From Paracoccaceae bacterium (GTDB taxonomy: Bacteria; Pseudomonadota; Alphaproteobacteria; Rhodobacterales; Rhodobacteraceae), in NCBI GenBank assembly GCA_016124615.1, contig WGNF01000007.1, positions 62,001-126,000 of the forward strand: a DNA stretch of 64,000 nucleotides. Reading direction: 5' to 3'. Under the pieces are notes generated by a model. The model saw only the letters and a program-made list of their open reading frames with translations, did no database searches and was not told where the DNA came from. The position numbers and the translations under genes were made by a program. Below are positions 44,062 through 53,874 of this stretch, piece after piece (position 1 is the stretch's first letter; the number at the start of each line of letters is the position of its first letter).

Positions 44062-45483
44062 ATGACGCAAGACAGCTTCCGCCCCTTCGAGACCGATCTG
44101 GACGAGGCGCGCGCGCTGGCGATTCTGCGCGCCGCCACCCAGGGCGCCGATGATGGCGAACTTTTCCTCGAACGCCGCCGGTCAGAGGCGCTGGTGCTGG
44201 ACGACGGCCGTATCAAGACGGCGAGCTATGACGCTTCGGAAGGGTTCGGGCTGCGCGCGGTGCGGGGCGAAGTGGCGGGCTACGCACACTCCACCCATCT
44301 GACAGAGCAAGCTTTGTTGCGTGCGGCAGAAACCGCGCGGCTGGCGGTGGGCGACGGTGGCGGCACGATGGCCGACGCGCCGCTGGGCACCAACCGCCGC
44401 CTTTACACCGACGCCGACCCCATCGCGGGCGCCTCTTTCCCGGTCAAGGTCGAGACTCTGCGCGAGATCGACGCCTATGCCCGCGGCCTTGATTCGCGTG
44501 TCGTGCAGGTCTCGGCGACCGTCGCGGCCTCGTTGCAGGAGGTCGAGATTCTGCGCCCCGACGGGCTGCGCCTGACCGACGTGCGGCCGATGGCGCGACT
44601 AAATGTCTCGGTCATCGTGGAACATGCCGGGCGGCGCGAAAGCGGCGGCGCCGGGGGTGGCGGGCGCTTCGGGCTCGACAGTCTGATCGCCCGCGACAAC
44701 TGGCAGGCGGTGGCGCGCGAGGCGCTGCGCATCGCGCAGGTGAACATCGAGGCCGTGCCCGCCCCGGCCGGGGTGATGGATGTGGTGCTGGGGCCGGGCT
44801 GGCCCGGCGTGATGCTGCACGAGGCCGTCGGCCACGGGCTCGAAGGGGACTTCAACCGCAAGGGCACCTCGGCCTTCGCCGGGCTGATGGGCGCCCAGGT
44901 CGCGGCGAAGGGCGTCACCGTGCTGGATGACGGCACCATCCCCGACCGTCGCGGTTCCATCACCGTCGATGACGAGGGCACGCCTTCAGGGCGCAACTTG
45001 CTGATCGAGGACGGGATTCTGGTCGGCTACATGCAGGACCGCCAGAATGCCCGGCTGATGGGCGTGGCCCCCACCGGCAACGGGCGGCGCGAAAGCCACG
45101 CGCATATCCCGATGCCGCGGATGACCAACACCTACATGCTGGGCGGCACCGCCGACCCCGCCGCCATTCTGGCCGACCTGAAGGACGGGATCTATGCCGT
45201 CGGCTTCGGCGGCGGGCAGGTCGACATCACCAACGGCAAGTTCGTGTTTTCCTGCACCGAGGCGTACCGGGTAAAAGACGGCAAGATCGGCGCCCCGGTG
45301 AAAGGTGCCACCCTGATCGGTGACGGCCCCGCCGCGATGAAACAGGTACGCGCCATCGGCAACGATCTGGCGCTCGACCCCGGCATCGGCAACTGCGGCA
45401 AGGCTGGGCAATGGGTGCCGGTGGGCGTCGGCCAGCCGACGCTGCTGATCGGCGGGCTGACGGTGGGCGGCTCGGCGTCCTGA
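44062..45483 (+). CDS. tldD: Metalloprotease TldD
   Basis: A 473-residue protein, the usual size for TldD. The zinc-binding HExxxH is HEAVGHGLEGD, and the conserved C-terminal Cys lies in FSCTEAYRVKDG. TldD acts with TldE/PmbA to degrade unfolded peptides and process ribosomal-type microcins. No tldE is in the window. It is divergent from ctaC and followed after 35 bp by a small membrane protein gene. Confidence 0.94.
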   Translation: MTQDSFRPFETDLDEARALAILRAATQGADDGELFLERRRSEALVLDDGRIKTASYDASEGFGLRAVRGEVAGYAHSTHLTEQALLRAAETARLAVGDGGGTMADAPLGTNRRLYTDADPIAGASFPVKVETLREIDAYARGLDSRVVQVSATVAASLQEVEILRPDGLRLTDVRPMARLNVSVIVEHAGRRESGGAGGGGRFGLDSLIARDNWQAVAREALRIAQVNIEAVPAPAGVMDVVLGPGWPGVMLHEAVGHGLEGDFNRKGTSAFAGLMGAQVAAKGVTVLDDGTIPDRRGSITVDDEGTPSGRNLLIEDGILVGYMQDRQNARLMGVAPTGNGRRESHAHIPMPRMTNTYMLGGTADPAAILADLKDGIYAVGFGGGQVDITNGKFVFSCTEAYRVKDGKIGAPVKGATLIGDGPAAMKQVRAIGNDLALDPGIGNCGKAGQWVPVGVGQPTLLIGGLTVGGSAS

Positions 45484-45518
45484 CGGCGAAGGCGCGGGCC
45501 GGGATCGCGGAGGCGAAC

Positions 45519-45686
45519 ATGGCCGGAAGGCAGATCACCATCGCGCTTTACGTCGCGCTGATGATCGTGGTGATCGTCGGCGCAGATGTGCTGTTCTTCA
45601 GGGACCGGTTCTGGGAACGGCTGATGGCAAATGTCGGGCTTGTCCTGGTGTTCCTGGCGTTCTTCCTGCGGTTCCTGAAACGATGA
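45519..45686 (+). CDS. Small membrane protein, unknown function
   Basis: A 55-residue protein with two hydrophobic segments (ITIALYVALMIVVIVGADVLFF and VGLVLVFLAFFLRF) and a basic C-terminus. The ATG at 45519 has GGAGG 5 bp upstream; longer frames overlap tldD. It lies just behind tldD and may be cotranscribed. The family is not recognised, but the ribosome site and membrane topology support a real gene. Confidence 0.7.
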   Translation: MAGRQITIALYVALMIVVIVGADVLFFRDRFWERLMANVGLVLVFLAFFLRFLKR

Positions 45687-45771
45687 GGGGCCACGCGGCG
45701 TTCCGAAAGCGATTCACCGGCTATTAACCCTGCCCGTGCACCCTGCGACTCGCGAATGAAGCGAGGTCGAC

Positions 45772-46935
45772 ATGGCGGACGGGCAGTTTTCTTCTTCACC
45801 CCCCTGCACCCCAAGCACCCCGGAAGAGGACGCCCTCGCCCGGCTTCGCCTCATTCGCTCCCGCCGGGTCGGGCCGGTCACTTTTTGGCGGCTGCTGGCC
45901 GATCACGGCTCGGCCGCGGCGGCGCTGGCGGCGCTGCCAGAGGTCGCGCAGGCGGCCGGGGTCGAGGATTACGCCCCCTGCCCGATCGAATTGGCCCGCG
46001 CCGAGGTGGCCGCCGCGCGCCGGGCGGGCGCCCGGATGGTGCTGCGCGGGATGCCGCATTACCCGGCGGCGCTGGCCGATCTTCCCGACGCGCCACCGCT
46101 TTTGTGGGTGATCGGCGATACCGCCTTGCTGACGCGCCCGATGGTGGCGCTGGTCGGCGCGCGCAATGCCTCCAGCCTTGGGATCCGGATGGCGCGACGG
46201 ATGGCGGGTGAGTTGAAAGAGGCGGGGTTTGTCGTGGTCTCGGGCCTTGCCCGCGGCATCGACGCCGCCGCGCATGAGGCCGCGCTGCCGGGCGCCACCG
46301 TTGCCGTGCAGGCCGGTGGCGTCGACGTGATCTATCCGGTCGAGAATGCCGACCTCGCCCGCCGCATCGCCGAGGCGGGATGCCGGGTGTCGGAACAGCC
46401 GATGGGGCTGGAACCGCAGGCCCGCCATTTTCCGGTGCGCAACCGGCTGATCTCGGGGCTGGCGCAGGCGGTCGTGGTGGTCGAGGCGGCGGCCCGGTCC
46501 GGCAGCCTGATCACCGCCAGAACCGCCCTCGATCAGGGGCGCGAGGTCTATGCCGTGCCCGGCCATCCGTTCGATGCCCGCGCCGGGGGCTGCAACATGC
46601 TGATCCGCGATGGCGCCACGCTGGTGCGCAGCGCCGCCGACGTGATCGAGGCGATCGCCCCCGCGCCGACGCCGCAGCCAGTGGCGCCGGCCCTGCCCCC
46701 GCCCGTGGTCGCCGATGAGGCAAAGCCCAAACGCCCGCTGTCACGCCCGCTGCGTGAAATCGCCGCGCTGCACAGCGCCATCCTCGCCCGGCTCGGCCCC
46801 AGCCCGATGGCCGAGGATCAGCTGATCCGCGACCTCGCGCTCAGCGCGGCCGAGGTCGCGCCGCAACTGCTGACGCTGGAGCTGGAGGGCAAGGTGCTGC
46901 GCCAGCCCGGTGGCCTGCTGTCAAAACTGAACTGA
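45772..46935 (+). CDS. dprA: DNA processing protein DprA
   Basis: A 387-residue protein. The Rossmann-like ssDNA/RecA-loading domain has VGARNASSLGIRMA, SGLARGIDAAAH and SGSLITARTALDQGREVYAVPG (long conserved blocks quoted in part). The C-terminal winged-helix (DML1-like, about 315-387) is present. DprA loads RecA on incoming single-stranded DNA during transformation. Start at 45772. Confidence 0.92.
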   Translation: MADGQFSSSPPCTPSTPEEDALARLRLIRSRRVGPVTFWRLLADHGSAAAALAALPEVAQAAGVEDYAPCPIELARAEVAAARRAGARMVLRGMPHYPAALADLPDAPPLLWVIGDTALLTRPMVALVGARNASSLGIRMARRMAGELKEAGFVVVSGLARGIDAAAHEAALPGATVAVQAGGVDVIYPVENADLARRIAEAGCRVSEQPMGLEPQARHFPVRNRLISGLAQAVVVVEAAARSGSLITARTALDQGREVYAVPGHPFDARAGGCNMLIRDGATLVRSAADVIEAIAPAPTPQPVAPALPPPVVADEAKPKRPLSRPLREIAALHSAILARLGPSPMAEDQLIRDLALSAAEVAPQLLTLELEGKVLRQPGGLLSKLN

Positions 46936-46946
46936 TCGGACGGGCA

Positions 46947-47393
46947 TCACTGCCCGATGGTGGTGCAGATCTCGGGGATGACGGGCCGGAACCGGGCACA
47001 GATCTCGGGCGTGGCATACCAGACGTCGGTCGACCCGATCTGCCAGGCCACCGCGACCCAGCCCGCCGCGGTGCGCTGATAAAGCACTTCCATGTGGGTG
47101 CCGTCCATGTATTGCGGGTCGTTGCCGTCGCGGTAGACCAGCGGCGTCATCCGCAGGTCGATCTGGCCGCCGCCCGGCCGCTGCGGCCGCAGCGCCGCGA
47201 ATGCGACGTTGCCCGCCACGCGCAGCTGATCCACCACGAACTCCACCGGCGGGCCCAGATCCCATTCGGCATGGGGCCGCGCCGCATCCATCAGCGCCGC
47301 CCGCAGCGCCGTGCCCCGGGCTGGAACCTGCCAGCCGAAGGCAGGCCCGGCCAAGACCATCGCAAGCCCCGCCGCCATCATCCCGATCCGCAT
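46947..47393 (-). CDS. Small secreted protein, unknown function
   Basis: A 148-residue protein with a clear signal peptide (MRIGMMAAGLAMVLAGPAFG, cleavage near FGWQ). The mature part is about 125 residues with two Cys near the C-terminus (EICARF and EICTTIGQ) that could form a disulfide. The frame is open another 200 bp upstream, but the ATG at 47393 follows GGGGGTGGG and begins a normal signal sequence. It is convergent with dprA and divergent from topA. Family is not recognised. Confidence 0.7.
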   Translation of the reverse strand: MRIGMMAAGLAMVLAGPAFGWQVPARGTALRAALMDAARPHAEWDLGPPVEFVVDQLRVAGNVAFAALRPQRPGGGQIDLRMTPLVYRDGNDPQYMDGTHMEVLYQRTAAGWVAVAWQIGSTDVWYATPEICARFRPVIPEICTTIGQ

Positions 47394-47544
47394 CGCCCAC
47401 CCCCATGCCGCCGCCGTGGCGAGTGTCCGTCTGCCCCGGTCGCCGGTCAAGCGCGGCGCGCAGGGCAGAACCTCCATTGACATTGCCCGGCCTTCGCCCA
47501 CATCTTGCCCCGCCGCCGCAAAGGCCGTGCCGAAAGAGAGTTTC

Positions 47545-50169
47545 ATGCCAGTCGTCGTCGTCGAGTCCCCGGCCAAAGCCAAGACAATCAACAAATACCT
47601 CGGCGCCGATTACACGGTTCTCGCCTCCTACGGCCATGTCCGCGACCTGCCTGCCAAGGACGGATCAGTCGATCCAGACCACGATTTCGCCATGACATGG
47701 GAAGTCGCGACCGACAGCAAGAAACACATCCGGGCGATCACCGACGCGCTGAAAACCGACAATGAGCTGATCCTCGCCACCGACCCCGACCGCGAGGGCG
47801 AGGCGATTTCCTGGCACCTGCAAGAGGCGCTGGCGAAGGCGATCAAGAAGGATACCAAGGTCAGCCGCGTCACCTTCAACGCGATCACCAAGGCCGCCGT
47901 GACCGAGGCGATGGCGGCGCCGCGCCAGGTCGATACCGCGCTGGTCGAGGCTTACCTTGCCCGCCGCGCGCTGGATTACCTCGTCGGCTTCAATCTGTCG
48001 CCGGTGCTCTGGCGCAAGCTGCCCGGCGCGAAATCGGCGGGCCGGGTGCAATCGGTCTGCCTGCGTCTGATCGTCGAGCGCGAGATGGAGATCGAGGCGT
48101 TCCGGGCCCGCGAATACTGGACGGTGTCCGCCACCCTCGCCACCCCGCGCGGCCAGACCTTCGAGGCGCGCCTGACCGTGCTAGGCGGCAAGAAGCTGGA
48201 CCGTTACGACATCGCGACGGCCGAGGCGGCGGAACTGGCGGTTCATGCCGTCACCTCGCGCGCCTTGACGGTGAAATCGGTCGAGGCGAAGCCCGCCAGC
48301 CGCAACCCCTACGCGCCCTTCATGACCTCCACCCTGCAACAAGAGGCCAGCCGCAAGTTCGGCATGGGCGCCAAGGCCTGCATGTCGACCGCGCAGCGGC
48401 TCTACGAGGCCGGATACATCACCTATATGCGGACCGACGGCATCGACATGGCGCCCGAAGCGGTGATGGCCGCGCGCGCCGAGATCGGCCGCCGTTTCGG
48501 CGCGGCCTACGTGCCGGAAAGCCCGCGCATGTACAAGAACAAGGCCAAGAACGCGCAGGAAGCGCATGAATGTATCCGCCCCACCGACATGGCCGCGGCA
48601 CCCGATACGCTGAAGATCACCGATGCCGATCAGCGCAAACTCTACGACCTGATCTGGAAGCGCACCATCGCCAGCCAGATGGCCGCCGCCCGGATGGAAC
48701 GCACCACCGTCGATGTCGCCAGCGCCGACGCGCAGGTGGAACTGCGCGCGACCGGTCAGGTCGTGCTGTTCGACGGCTTCATGGCGGTCTACGACGAAGG
48801 CCGCGACGACGACGAGGGCGAAGATGGCGCCCGCCTGCCGCAGATCATGCAGGGCGAGCCGGCCGAAAAGCGCCAGGTGGTGCCCGAACAGCATTTCACC
48901 CAGCCGCCGCCGCGCTACACCGAGGCGACGCTGGTCAAGCGGATGGAAGAGCTGGGGATCGGCCGCCCCTCCACCTACGCCTCGATCGTCACCACGATTC
49001 AGGACCGGGAATATGTGCGCAAGGACAAGAACCGCCTGATCCCCGAGGACAAGGGGCGGCTGGTGACGGCGTTCCTGACCAACTATTTCCGCAAATACGT
49101 GGAATACGACTTCACCGCCGATCTGGAAGAGCAGCTCGACGATGTCTCGGCCGGCAGCCGCGACTACAAGGATGTGCTGGCCCGGTTCTGGCGCGACTTT
49201 ACCGCCGCCATCGCCGAAACCGCCGATCTGCGCATCGGCGAGGTGCTGGAAAAGATCGACGATTTCCTCGCCCCGCACCTCTACCCGCCGCGCGCCGACG
49301 GCAGCGATCCGCGCGTCTGCCCGACCTGTGGCAAGGGTCGGCTGAACCTGAAAACGGCCCGCTCGGGCGGCGCCTTCATCGGCTGCTCGAACTACCCCGA
49401 ATGCCGCTACACCCGCCCGATCTCGGCGGTGAACGGCGAAGAGGCCGGCATGGTCGATGGCAAGGTGCTGGGGCTGGACCCTGCCGGGCTGGAGATTTCG
49501 CTGCGCAACGGCCGCTTCGGCCCCTACGTGCAACGCGGCGAGGCCAGCGAAGAGCTGCCGAAACCGCCACGCGCCAGCCTGCCCAAGGGCTGGGCCCCCG
49601 ACACGCTGACGCTGGACCGGGCGCTGATGCTGCTCGACCTGCCCCGCGCCATCGGCCCCCATCCCGAAGACGGCGCCCCGGTCGAGGCGGCAATCGGTCG
49701 CTACGGGCCCTATGTGAAGCACAACACAACCTACGCCAACCTGCCCGATGTCGAGGAAGTCTTTACCATCGGCATGAACCGCGCGGTGGAGGTGCTGGCA
49801 CAGAAGGCCACCCGCGGGCGTGGCGCGGGCGCCGCGGTGGCCCCGCTGAAGGAACTGGGCGAGCATCCCGATGGCGGGCCGATGCAGGTGATGGCGGGCC
49901 GCTACGGTCCTTACGTCAAATGGGGCAAGGTCTTCGCCACCCTGCCGAAAGAGATGGAACCGGAGGCCGTGACCTTCGACGAGGCGCTGGCGCTGGTCAA
50001 CGAAAAGGCCGCGAAGACCGGCAAGGGCAAGGCGGCCAAGCCGCAGGCTGCGGCCAAGCCCAAGGCAGCGGCGAAACCGAAGGCGGCAACGAAACCCAAA
50101 GCCGCCGCCAAGCCGAAAGCGGCGGCCAAGCCCAAAGCTCCGGCCAAGCCGAAAGCTGCGCAAACCTGA
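47545..50169 (+). CDS. topA: DNA topoisomerase I
   Basis: An 874-residue type IA topoisomerase that relaxes negative supercoils. The TOPRIM domain begins VVVVESPAKAKTINKYLG, and the active-site Tyr is in YITYMRTDG. A four-Cys zinc ribbon (CPTCGKGRLN, then CSNYPECRY) starts near residue 590, followed by non-zinc C-terminal repeats (GRFGPYVQRG, GRYGPYVKHN, GRYGPYVKWG). The last about 45 residues are a Lys-Ala-Pro-rich tail built of AAAKPK-like units. The ATG at 47545 gives the canonical start. Confidence 0.95.
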   Translation: MPVVVVESPAKAKTINKYLGADYTVLASYGHVRDLPAKDGSVDPDHDFAMTWEVATDSKKHIRAITDALKTDNELILATDPDREGEAISWHLQEALAKAIKKDTKVSRVTFNAITKAAVTEAMAAPRQVDTALVEAYLARRALDYLVGFNLSPVLWRKLPGAKSAGRVQSVCLRLIVEREMEIEAFRAREYWTVSATLATPRGQTFEARLTVLGGKKLDRYDIATAEAAELAVHAVTSRALTVKSVEAKPASRNPYAPFMTSTLQQEASRKFGMGAKACMSTAQRLYEAGYITYMRTDGIDMAPEAVMAARAEIGRRFGAAYVPESPRMYKNKAKNAQEAHECIRPTDMAAAPDTLKITDADQRKLYDLIWKRTIASQMAAARMERTTVDVASADAQVELRATGQVVLFDGFMAVYDEGRDDDEGEDGARLPQIMQGEPAEKRQVVPEQHFTQPPPRYTEATLVKRMEELGIGRPSTYASIVTTIQDREYVRKDKNRLIPEDKGRLVTAFLTNYFRKYVEYDFTADLEEQLDDVSAGSRDYKDVLARFWRDFTAAIAETADLRIGEVLEKIDDFLAPHLYPPRADGSDPRVCPTCGKGRLNLKTARSGGAFIGCSNYPECRYTRPISAVNGEEAGMVDGKVLGLDPAGLEISLRNGRFGPYVQRGEASEELPKPPRASLPKGWAPDTLTLDRALMLLDLPRAIGPHPEDGAPVEAAIGRYGPYVKHNTTYANLPDVEEVFTIGMNRAVEVLAQKATRGRGAGAAVAPLKELGEHPDGGPMQVMAGRYGPYVKWGKVFATLPKEMEPEAVTFDEALALVNEKAAKTGKGKAAKPQAAAKPKAAAKPKAATKPKAAAKPKAAAKPKAPAKPKAAQT

Positions 50170-50178
50170 GCGGCCGCC

Positions 50179-50262
50179 CTTCTTTCTGGTGAAAATACTC
50201 CACAGGGGTCGCCATTGATGCGCCATTGGTTCAAGCCCAATGGCGACGGGGTGTGAAACCCC
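50179..50262. repeat. Diverged intergenic repeat plus hairpins after topA
   Basis: CTTTCTGGTGAAAATACTCC (50180-50199) resembles the CTTGCTGGCCCAAATATCCC stretch of the element at 24794-24813. It is followed by a perfect stem CGCCATTGG (50221-50229) / CCAATGGCG (50237-50245) and a smaller one GGGGT (50248-50252) / ACCCC (50258-50262). These hairpins probably end topA transcription. Confidence 0.5.
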
Positions 50263-50356
50263 CGCCTGCCCGGCCAGTCAAGCGCCGCGGTGCGGCGATT
50301 GACACCCCGTCCGCCCCGCGCCACAACCATGCTCAGGGATTTTTCGGGAGAGCCTC

Positions 50357-51052
50357 ATGAAAAAGGTCTATGCCGACGCGGCCGCGGCGCTCGACGGCCT
50401 GTTGTTCGACGGGATGATGATCGCTTCGGGCGGCTTCGGCCTTTGCGGCATCCCCGAGTTGCTGATCGCGGCGATCCGGGATGCGGGCACGAAGAACCTG
50501 ACGGTGGCCTCGAACAACGCGGGCGTCGATGATTTCGGCTTGGGCATCCTGCTGCAGACCCGGCAGGTGAAAAAGATGATCTCGTCCTACGTCGGCGAGA
50601 ATGCCGAATTCATGCGGCAGTACCTGTCGGGCGAGCTGGAGCTGGAGTTCAACCCGCAGGGCACGCTGGCCGAACGGATGCGGGCCGGTGGCGCGGGCAT
50701 TCCCGGCTTCTACACCCGCACCGGCGTCGGCACCGTCATCGCCGAGGGCAAGGAACACAAGGATTTCGACGGCCAGACCTACATTCTGGAACGCGGCATC
50801 GTCGCCGACCTCGCCATCGTCAAGGCGTGGAAGGCCGACCCTTCGGGCAACCTCGTCTTCCGCAAGACCGCGCGCAACTTCAACCCGCCCGCCGCCACCT
50901 GCGGCAAGGTCTGCGTGGTCGAGGTCGAGGAAATCGTGCCGCTCGGCAGCCTCGACCCCGACAAGATCCACCTGCCCGGCATCTACGTGCACCGCCTGAT
51001 TCAAGGGCAGCACGAGAAGCGCATCGAGAACCGCACCGTTCAGGCGGCCTGA
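50357..51052 (+). CDS. scoA: 3-oxoacid (succinyl-CoA:acetoacetate) CoA-transferase subunit A
   Basis: A 231-residue alpha subunit. [10 protein letters not shown] (near residue 28), [12 protein letters not shown] and [19 protein letters not shown] match the SCOT-A family. It transfers CoA between succinyl-CoA and acetoacetate, used in ketone-body/polyhydroxybutyrate turnover. Its partner subunit gene is not adjacent as usual but 1.9 kb downstream, behind two unrelated genes on the same strand. Confidence 0.88.
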   Translation: MKKVYADAAAALDGLLFDGMMIASGGFGLCGIPELLIAAIRDAGTKNLTVASNNAGVDDFGLGILLQTRQVKKMISSYVGENAEFMRQYLSGELELEFNPQGTLAERMRAGGAGIPGFYTRTGVGTVIAEGKEHKDFDGQTYILERGIVADLAIVKAWKADPSGNLVFRKTARNFNPPAATCGKVCVVEVEEIVPLGSLDPDKIHLPGIYVHRLIQGQHEKRIENRTVQAA

Positions 51053-51065
51053 GGAGGGCGCTCCG

Positions 51066-52115
51066 GTGGCAAACGCGCGGCATTCCCCCTACGAAGGGCT
51101 ACCGGCCAAATGCTACTGGCGAACCGGCGTGGCCGAGCGTGCGCCGCTCGACCCCGGCCAGCTTTACACACCGAAATTTCCGGTCAGCCGCAAGCTGCGC
51201 GTGGTCACTGCCGGAAGCTGCTTTGCCCAGCATGTCGGCCGCGCGCTGCGGGGCGCCGGGCTGAACGTGGTGGATACCGAGCCGTTGCCCGCGGGCCTTC
51301 CGGCCGCGCTGACCGCCGATTACGGCTTCAACCTCTTTTCGGCGCGCTACGGCAACATCTATACGGCGGCGCAGCTGTTGCAATTGTACCGCGAGGCGTT
51401 CGGGCTGAAGGCACCCACCGACCCGGTCTGGATGCGCGACGGGCGCCATTTCGACTCTCAGCGCCCGGCGATCGAGCCGCGCGGCCATGCCACAGCCGAT
51501 GATGTGCTGCGACACCGGGCGCATCATCTGGCCCAGGTGCGCAAGGCGTTCGCGCAGGCCGATCTGTTCGTCTTCACCTTCGGCCTGACCGAGGCCTGGC
51601 GCGATGCCGAAACCGGAACCGTCTTCCCGACCGCGCCCGGCACCGTCGCCGGGACGTATGATCCCGACCGGCACCGTTTTCACAACTACACGGTGGCCGA
51701 GGTGCTTGGCGATTTTCGCGCCTTCATGAAGCTGATGCGGGGCCTGAACCCGAAGGTCCGCTTTCTGGTGACGGTGTCGCCGGTGCCGCTGACCGCCACC
51801 GCCAGCGGCGAACATGTCGAGGTTGCGACCAGCTATTCTAAGGCGGTGCTGCGGGCGGCCTGCGGCACGCTGGCGGCTGAAGACCCCCGCGTGGATTACT
51901 TCCCGTCCTACGAGATCATCACCTCGCTGAACAATCGCGGCGCCTATTTCGAGGCCAACCGCCGGTCCGTCTCGGATGCCGGGGTGCATGCGGCGATGCA
52001 GATGTTCCTTGACGCGCATGGTCTGATTCCGGTCGGTGTGCCCGCGACAGAGGCTGCGGCCGACGATGACCCGGTGCGCTGCGAAGAAGCCTTGCTGGAG
52101 GCGTTCGCGCGATGA
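51066..52115 (+). CDS. GSCFA domain protein
   Basis: A 349-residue protein carrying the family-defining motif AGSCFAQH near residue 49 and TFGLTEAW further on, as in the GSCFA family (an SGNH-related esterase-like fold found in polysaccharide-modifying proteins). It starts at GTG 51066 with AGGAGG 8 bp upstream and lies 13 bp after scoA. Its stop overlaps the next start (ATGA). The role is unknown; acyl modification of a surface glycan is plausible. Confidence 0.8.
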   Translation: MANARHSPYEGLPAKCYWRTGVAERAPLDPGQLYTPKFPVSRKLRVVTAGSCFAQHVGRALRGAGLNVVDTEPLPAGLPAALTADYGFNLFSARYGNIYTAAQLLQLYREAFGLKAPTDPVWMRDGRHFDSQRPAIEPRGHATADDVLRHRAHHLAQVRKAFAQADLFVFTFGLTEAWRDAETGTVFPTAPGTVAGTYDPDRHRFHNYTVAEVLGDFRAFMKLMRGLNPKVRFLVTVSPVPLTATASGEHVEVATSYSKAVLRAACGTLAAEDPRVDYFPSYEIITSLNNRGAYFEANRRSVSDAGVHAAMQMFLDAHGLIPVGVPATEAAADDDPVRCEEALLEAFAR

Positions 52116-52921
52116 TCCGGGTGCAGGTGATCGGAAACTCGCATGTTGGCGCGCTGCACCTGGCTTGGCAGGCAGCCGCGGTTCCGGGCATCGAGATGCG
52201 GTTCTTTGCGGCGTCCTACCGCCCCGGATACACGATCGATCGGCTGAACGATGGCAGCTATGGCCTTCCGCCGCCGCGTAACCGCGCCGAACGGGCGGTC
52301 GCCGAAGGCGCTGCCCGGCTGAACGATGGCGCCACCTCGATTCGCGTCGACGACATGGACGCGGTGGTTTTTGCCGGGCACCCGACCCGGCCCGAGATTC
52401 TGGCCCGCCTTCTGGCGCAATCCGATATCGACGGGCTGCGGGCAACCGGCGCCGACACGCTGCTGTCGGTGGGTCTCTTCGATGACATCTGCGCGGCGCT
52501 GGCCCGCGCGGCCCTGCCCGCCCCGCACCCGGCCGCGACCGCCCGACCGCGCCAGATCATCCTGCCGCGCCCGGCGCAGGCGGCGACGCTGCTGCTGTCG
52601 GCCAATCCGGGCGCCCTGCCCTGGAAGCGGCTGGCGGAAAACCCCGAGGGCGTGACCGGTGCCTTCACCGCCTACGATCGCGCCATGACCGCGGCGATGG
52701 CGGATCATGGCCTGACCTACCTTCCGCAACCGCGCGAGACCCGGACGCCCGAGGGCCTGACCGATCCGCGCTTCCTGGCCGATCCCTCGGCCGCGCTGCC
52801 GCAGGACAAGGCCGCCCGCGAGGATCACAGCCATATGGGTGCCGACTACGGCGCCATCTGCCTTGACGACATTGCTGCCGCCCTGACGGGCGCAGAAACC
52901 CGCATCCAGGGCCGCCCCTGA
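52112..52921 (+). CDS. SGNH-hydrolase-like protein, unknown function
   Basis: A 269-residue protein. It opens [18 protein letters not shown], where GNSH resembles the block I Ser of SGNH hydrolases, and near the C-terminus has [11 protein letters not shown], which could supply the Asp/His pair. It is translationally coupled to the GSCFA gene, so the two probably act together on one substrate. No signal peptide is visible, suggesting a cytoplasmic role. Family assignment is tentative. Confidence 0.6.
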   Translation: MIRVQVIGNSHVGALHLAWQAAAVPGIEMRFFAASYRPGYTIDRLNDGSYGLPPPRNRAERAVAEGAARLNDGATSIRVDDMDAVVFAGHPTRPEILARLLAQSDIDGLRATGADTLLSVGLFDDICAALARAALPAPHPAATARPRQIILPRPAQAATLLLSANPGALPWKRLAENPEGVTGAFTAYDRAMTAAMADHGLTYLPQPRETRTPEGLTDPRFLADPSAALPQDKAAREDHSHMGADYGAICLDDIAAALTGAETRIQGRP

Positions 52922-52962
52922 TCCGGGGCCGGCCGACCAGACCAAGAAGAGGGCGAACGAAC

Positions 52963-53592
52963 ATGGCTTGGGACCGCAACCAGATGGCCGCGCGCGCGGC
53001 GCAGGAACTGCAGGACGGGATGTATGTCAACCTCGGGATCGGCATCCCGACGCTGGTGTCGAACTACATCCCCGATGGGGTCAACGTGACCCTGCAATCG
53101 GAAAACGGGATGCTGGGCATGGGCCCCTTCCCGCTGGCCGGGCGCGAGGATGCGGATCTGATCAACGCCGGCAAGCAGACCATCACCGAACTGCCGCAGA
53201 CGGCGTATTTTGACAGCGCGCAGAGCTTCGCGATGATCCGTGGCGGCAAGATCGCGATGGCCATCCTTGGCGCGATGGAGGTTTCCGAAACCGGCGACCT
53301 TGCCAACTGGATGATCCCTGGCAAGCTGGTCAAGGGCATGGGCGGCGCGATGGACCTTGTCGCGGGGGTCGGCCGCGTCGTGGTGGTGATGGATCACGTC
53401 AGCAAACACGGTGAATCGAAGGTGCTGAAAGCCTGCACCCTGCCGCTGACCGGCAAGGGCGTGGTCGACCGCATCATCACCAACTTCGGCGTCTTCGACG
53501 TGGTCGAGGGCGGCCTGAAGATCGTGGAATGCGCCGAAGGGGTGAACGAAACCGAAATGCGCGCCGCGACCGAGGCGACCATTGTCGGTTGA
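52963..53592 (+). CDS. scoB: 3-oxoacid (succinyl-CoA:acetoacetate) CoA-transferase subunit B
   Basis: A 209-residue beta subunit. The catalytic Glu is in [10 protein letters not shown], and [14 protein letters not shown] matches the family N-terminus. It pairs with ScoA encoded 1.9 kb upstream. It has a good AAGAAGAGGG-like ribosome site, independent of the inserted genes. The last codons overlap the small GNAT gene. Confidence 0.9.
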   Translation: MAWDRNQMAARAAQELQDGMYVNLGIGIPTLVSNYIPDGVNVTLQSENGMLGMGPFPLAGREDADLINAGKQTITELPQTAYFDSAQSFAMIRGGKIAMAILGAMEVSETGDLANWMIPGKLVKGMGGAMDLVAGVGRVVVVMDHVSKHGESKVLKACTLPLTGKGVVDRIITNFGVFDVVEGGLKIVECAEGVNETEMRAATEATIVG

Positions 53593-53872
53593 GGACGAGA
53601 TCACGCGCGAGGTTGCGGGGGCCAAGGGCCGCTATGTGATCCGGCGTGACGGCGGCGAGGCGGAGCTGACCTATTCCATCGCGTCGCCGGTGCTGATCAT
53701 CGCCGACCACACCGAGGTGCCCGACAGCTTTCGCGGCACCGGTGCAGGCCTTGCGCTGGTGCAGCGGCTGGTGGCCGACGCGCGGGCCGAAGGGGTGAAG
53801 ATCTTCCCGCTCTGCCCCTTCGTGAACGCCACGCGCAAGCGGCATCCCGAATGGGCGGACGTGTTCGTCTGA
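53582..53872 (+). CDS. Small GNAT-family (YjdJ-type) acetyltransferase
   Basis: A 96-residue protein of the short GNAT group. [34 protein letters not shown] and the C-terminal [14 protein letters not shown] are typical. The start appears to be TTG at 53582, overlapping scoB by 11 bp; no ATG fits. Function is unknown; family members modify small metabolites or proteins. Confidence 0.78.
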   Translation: MSVEDEITREVAGAKGRYVIRRDGGEAELTYSIASPVLIIADHTEVPDSFRGTGAGLALVQRLVADARAEGVKIFPLCPFVNATRKRHPEWADVFV

Positions 53873-53874
53873 CC

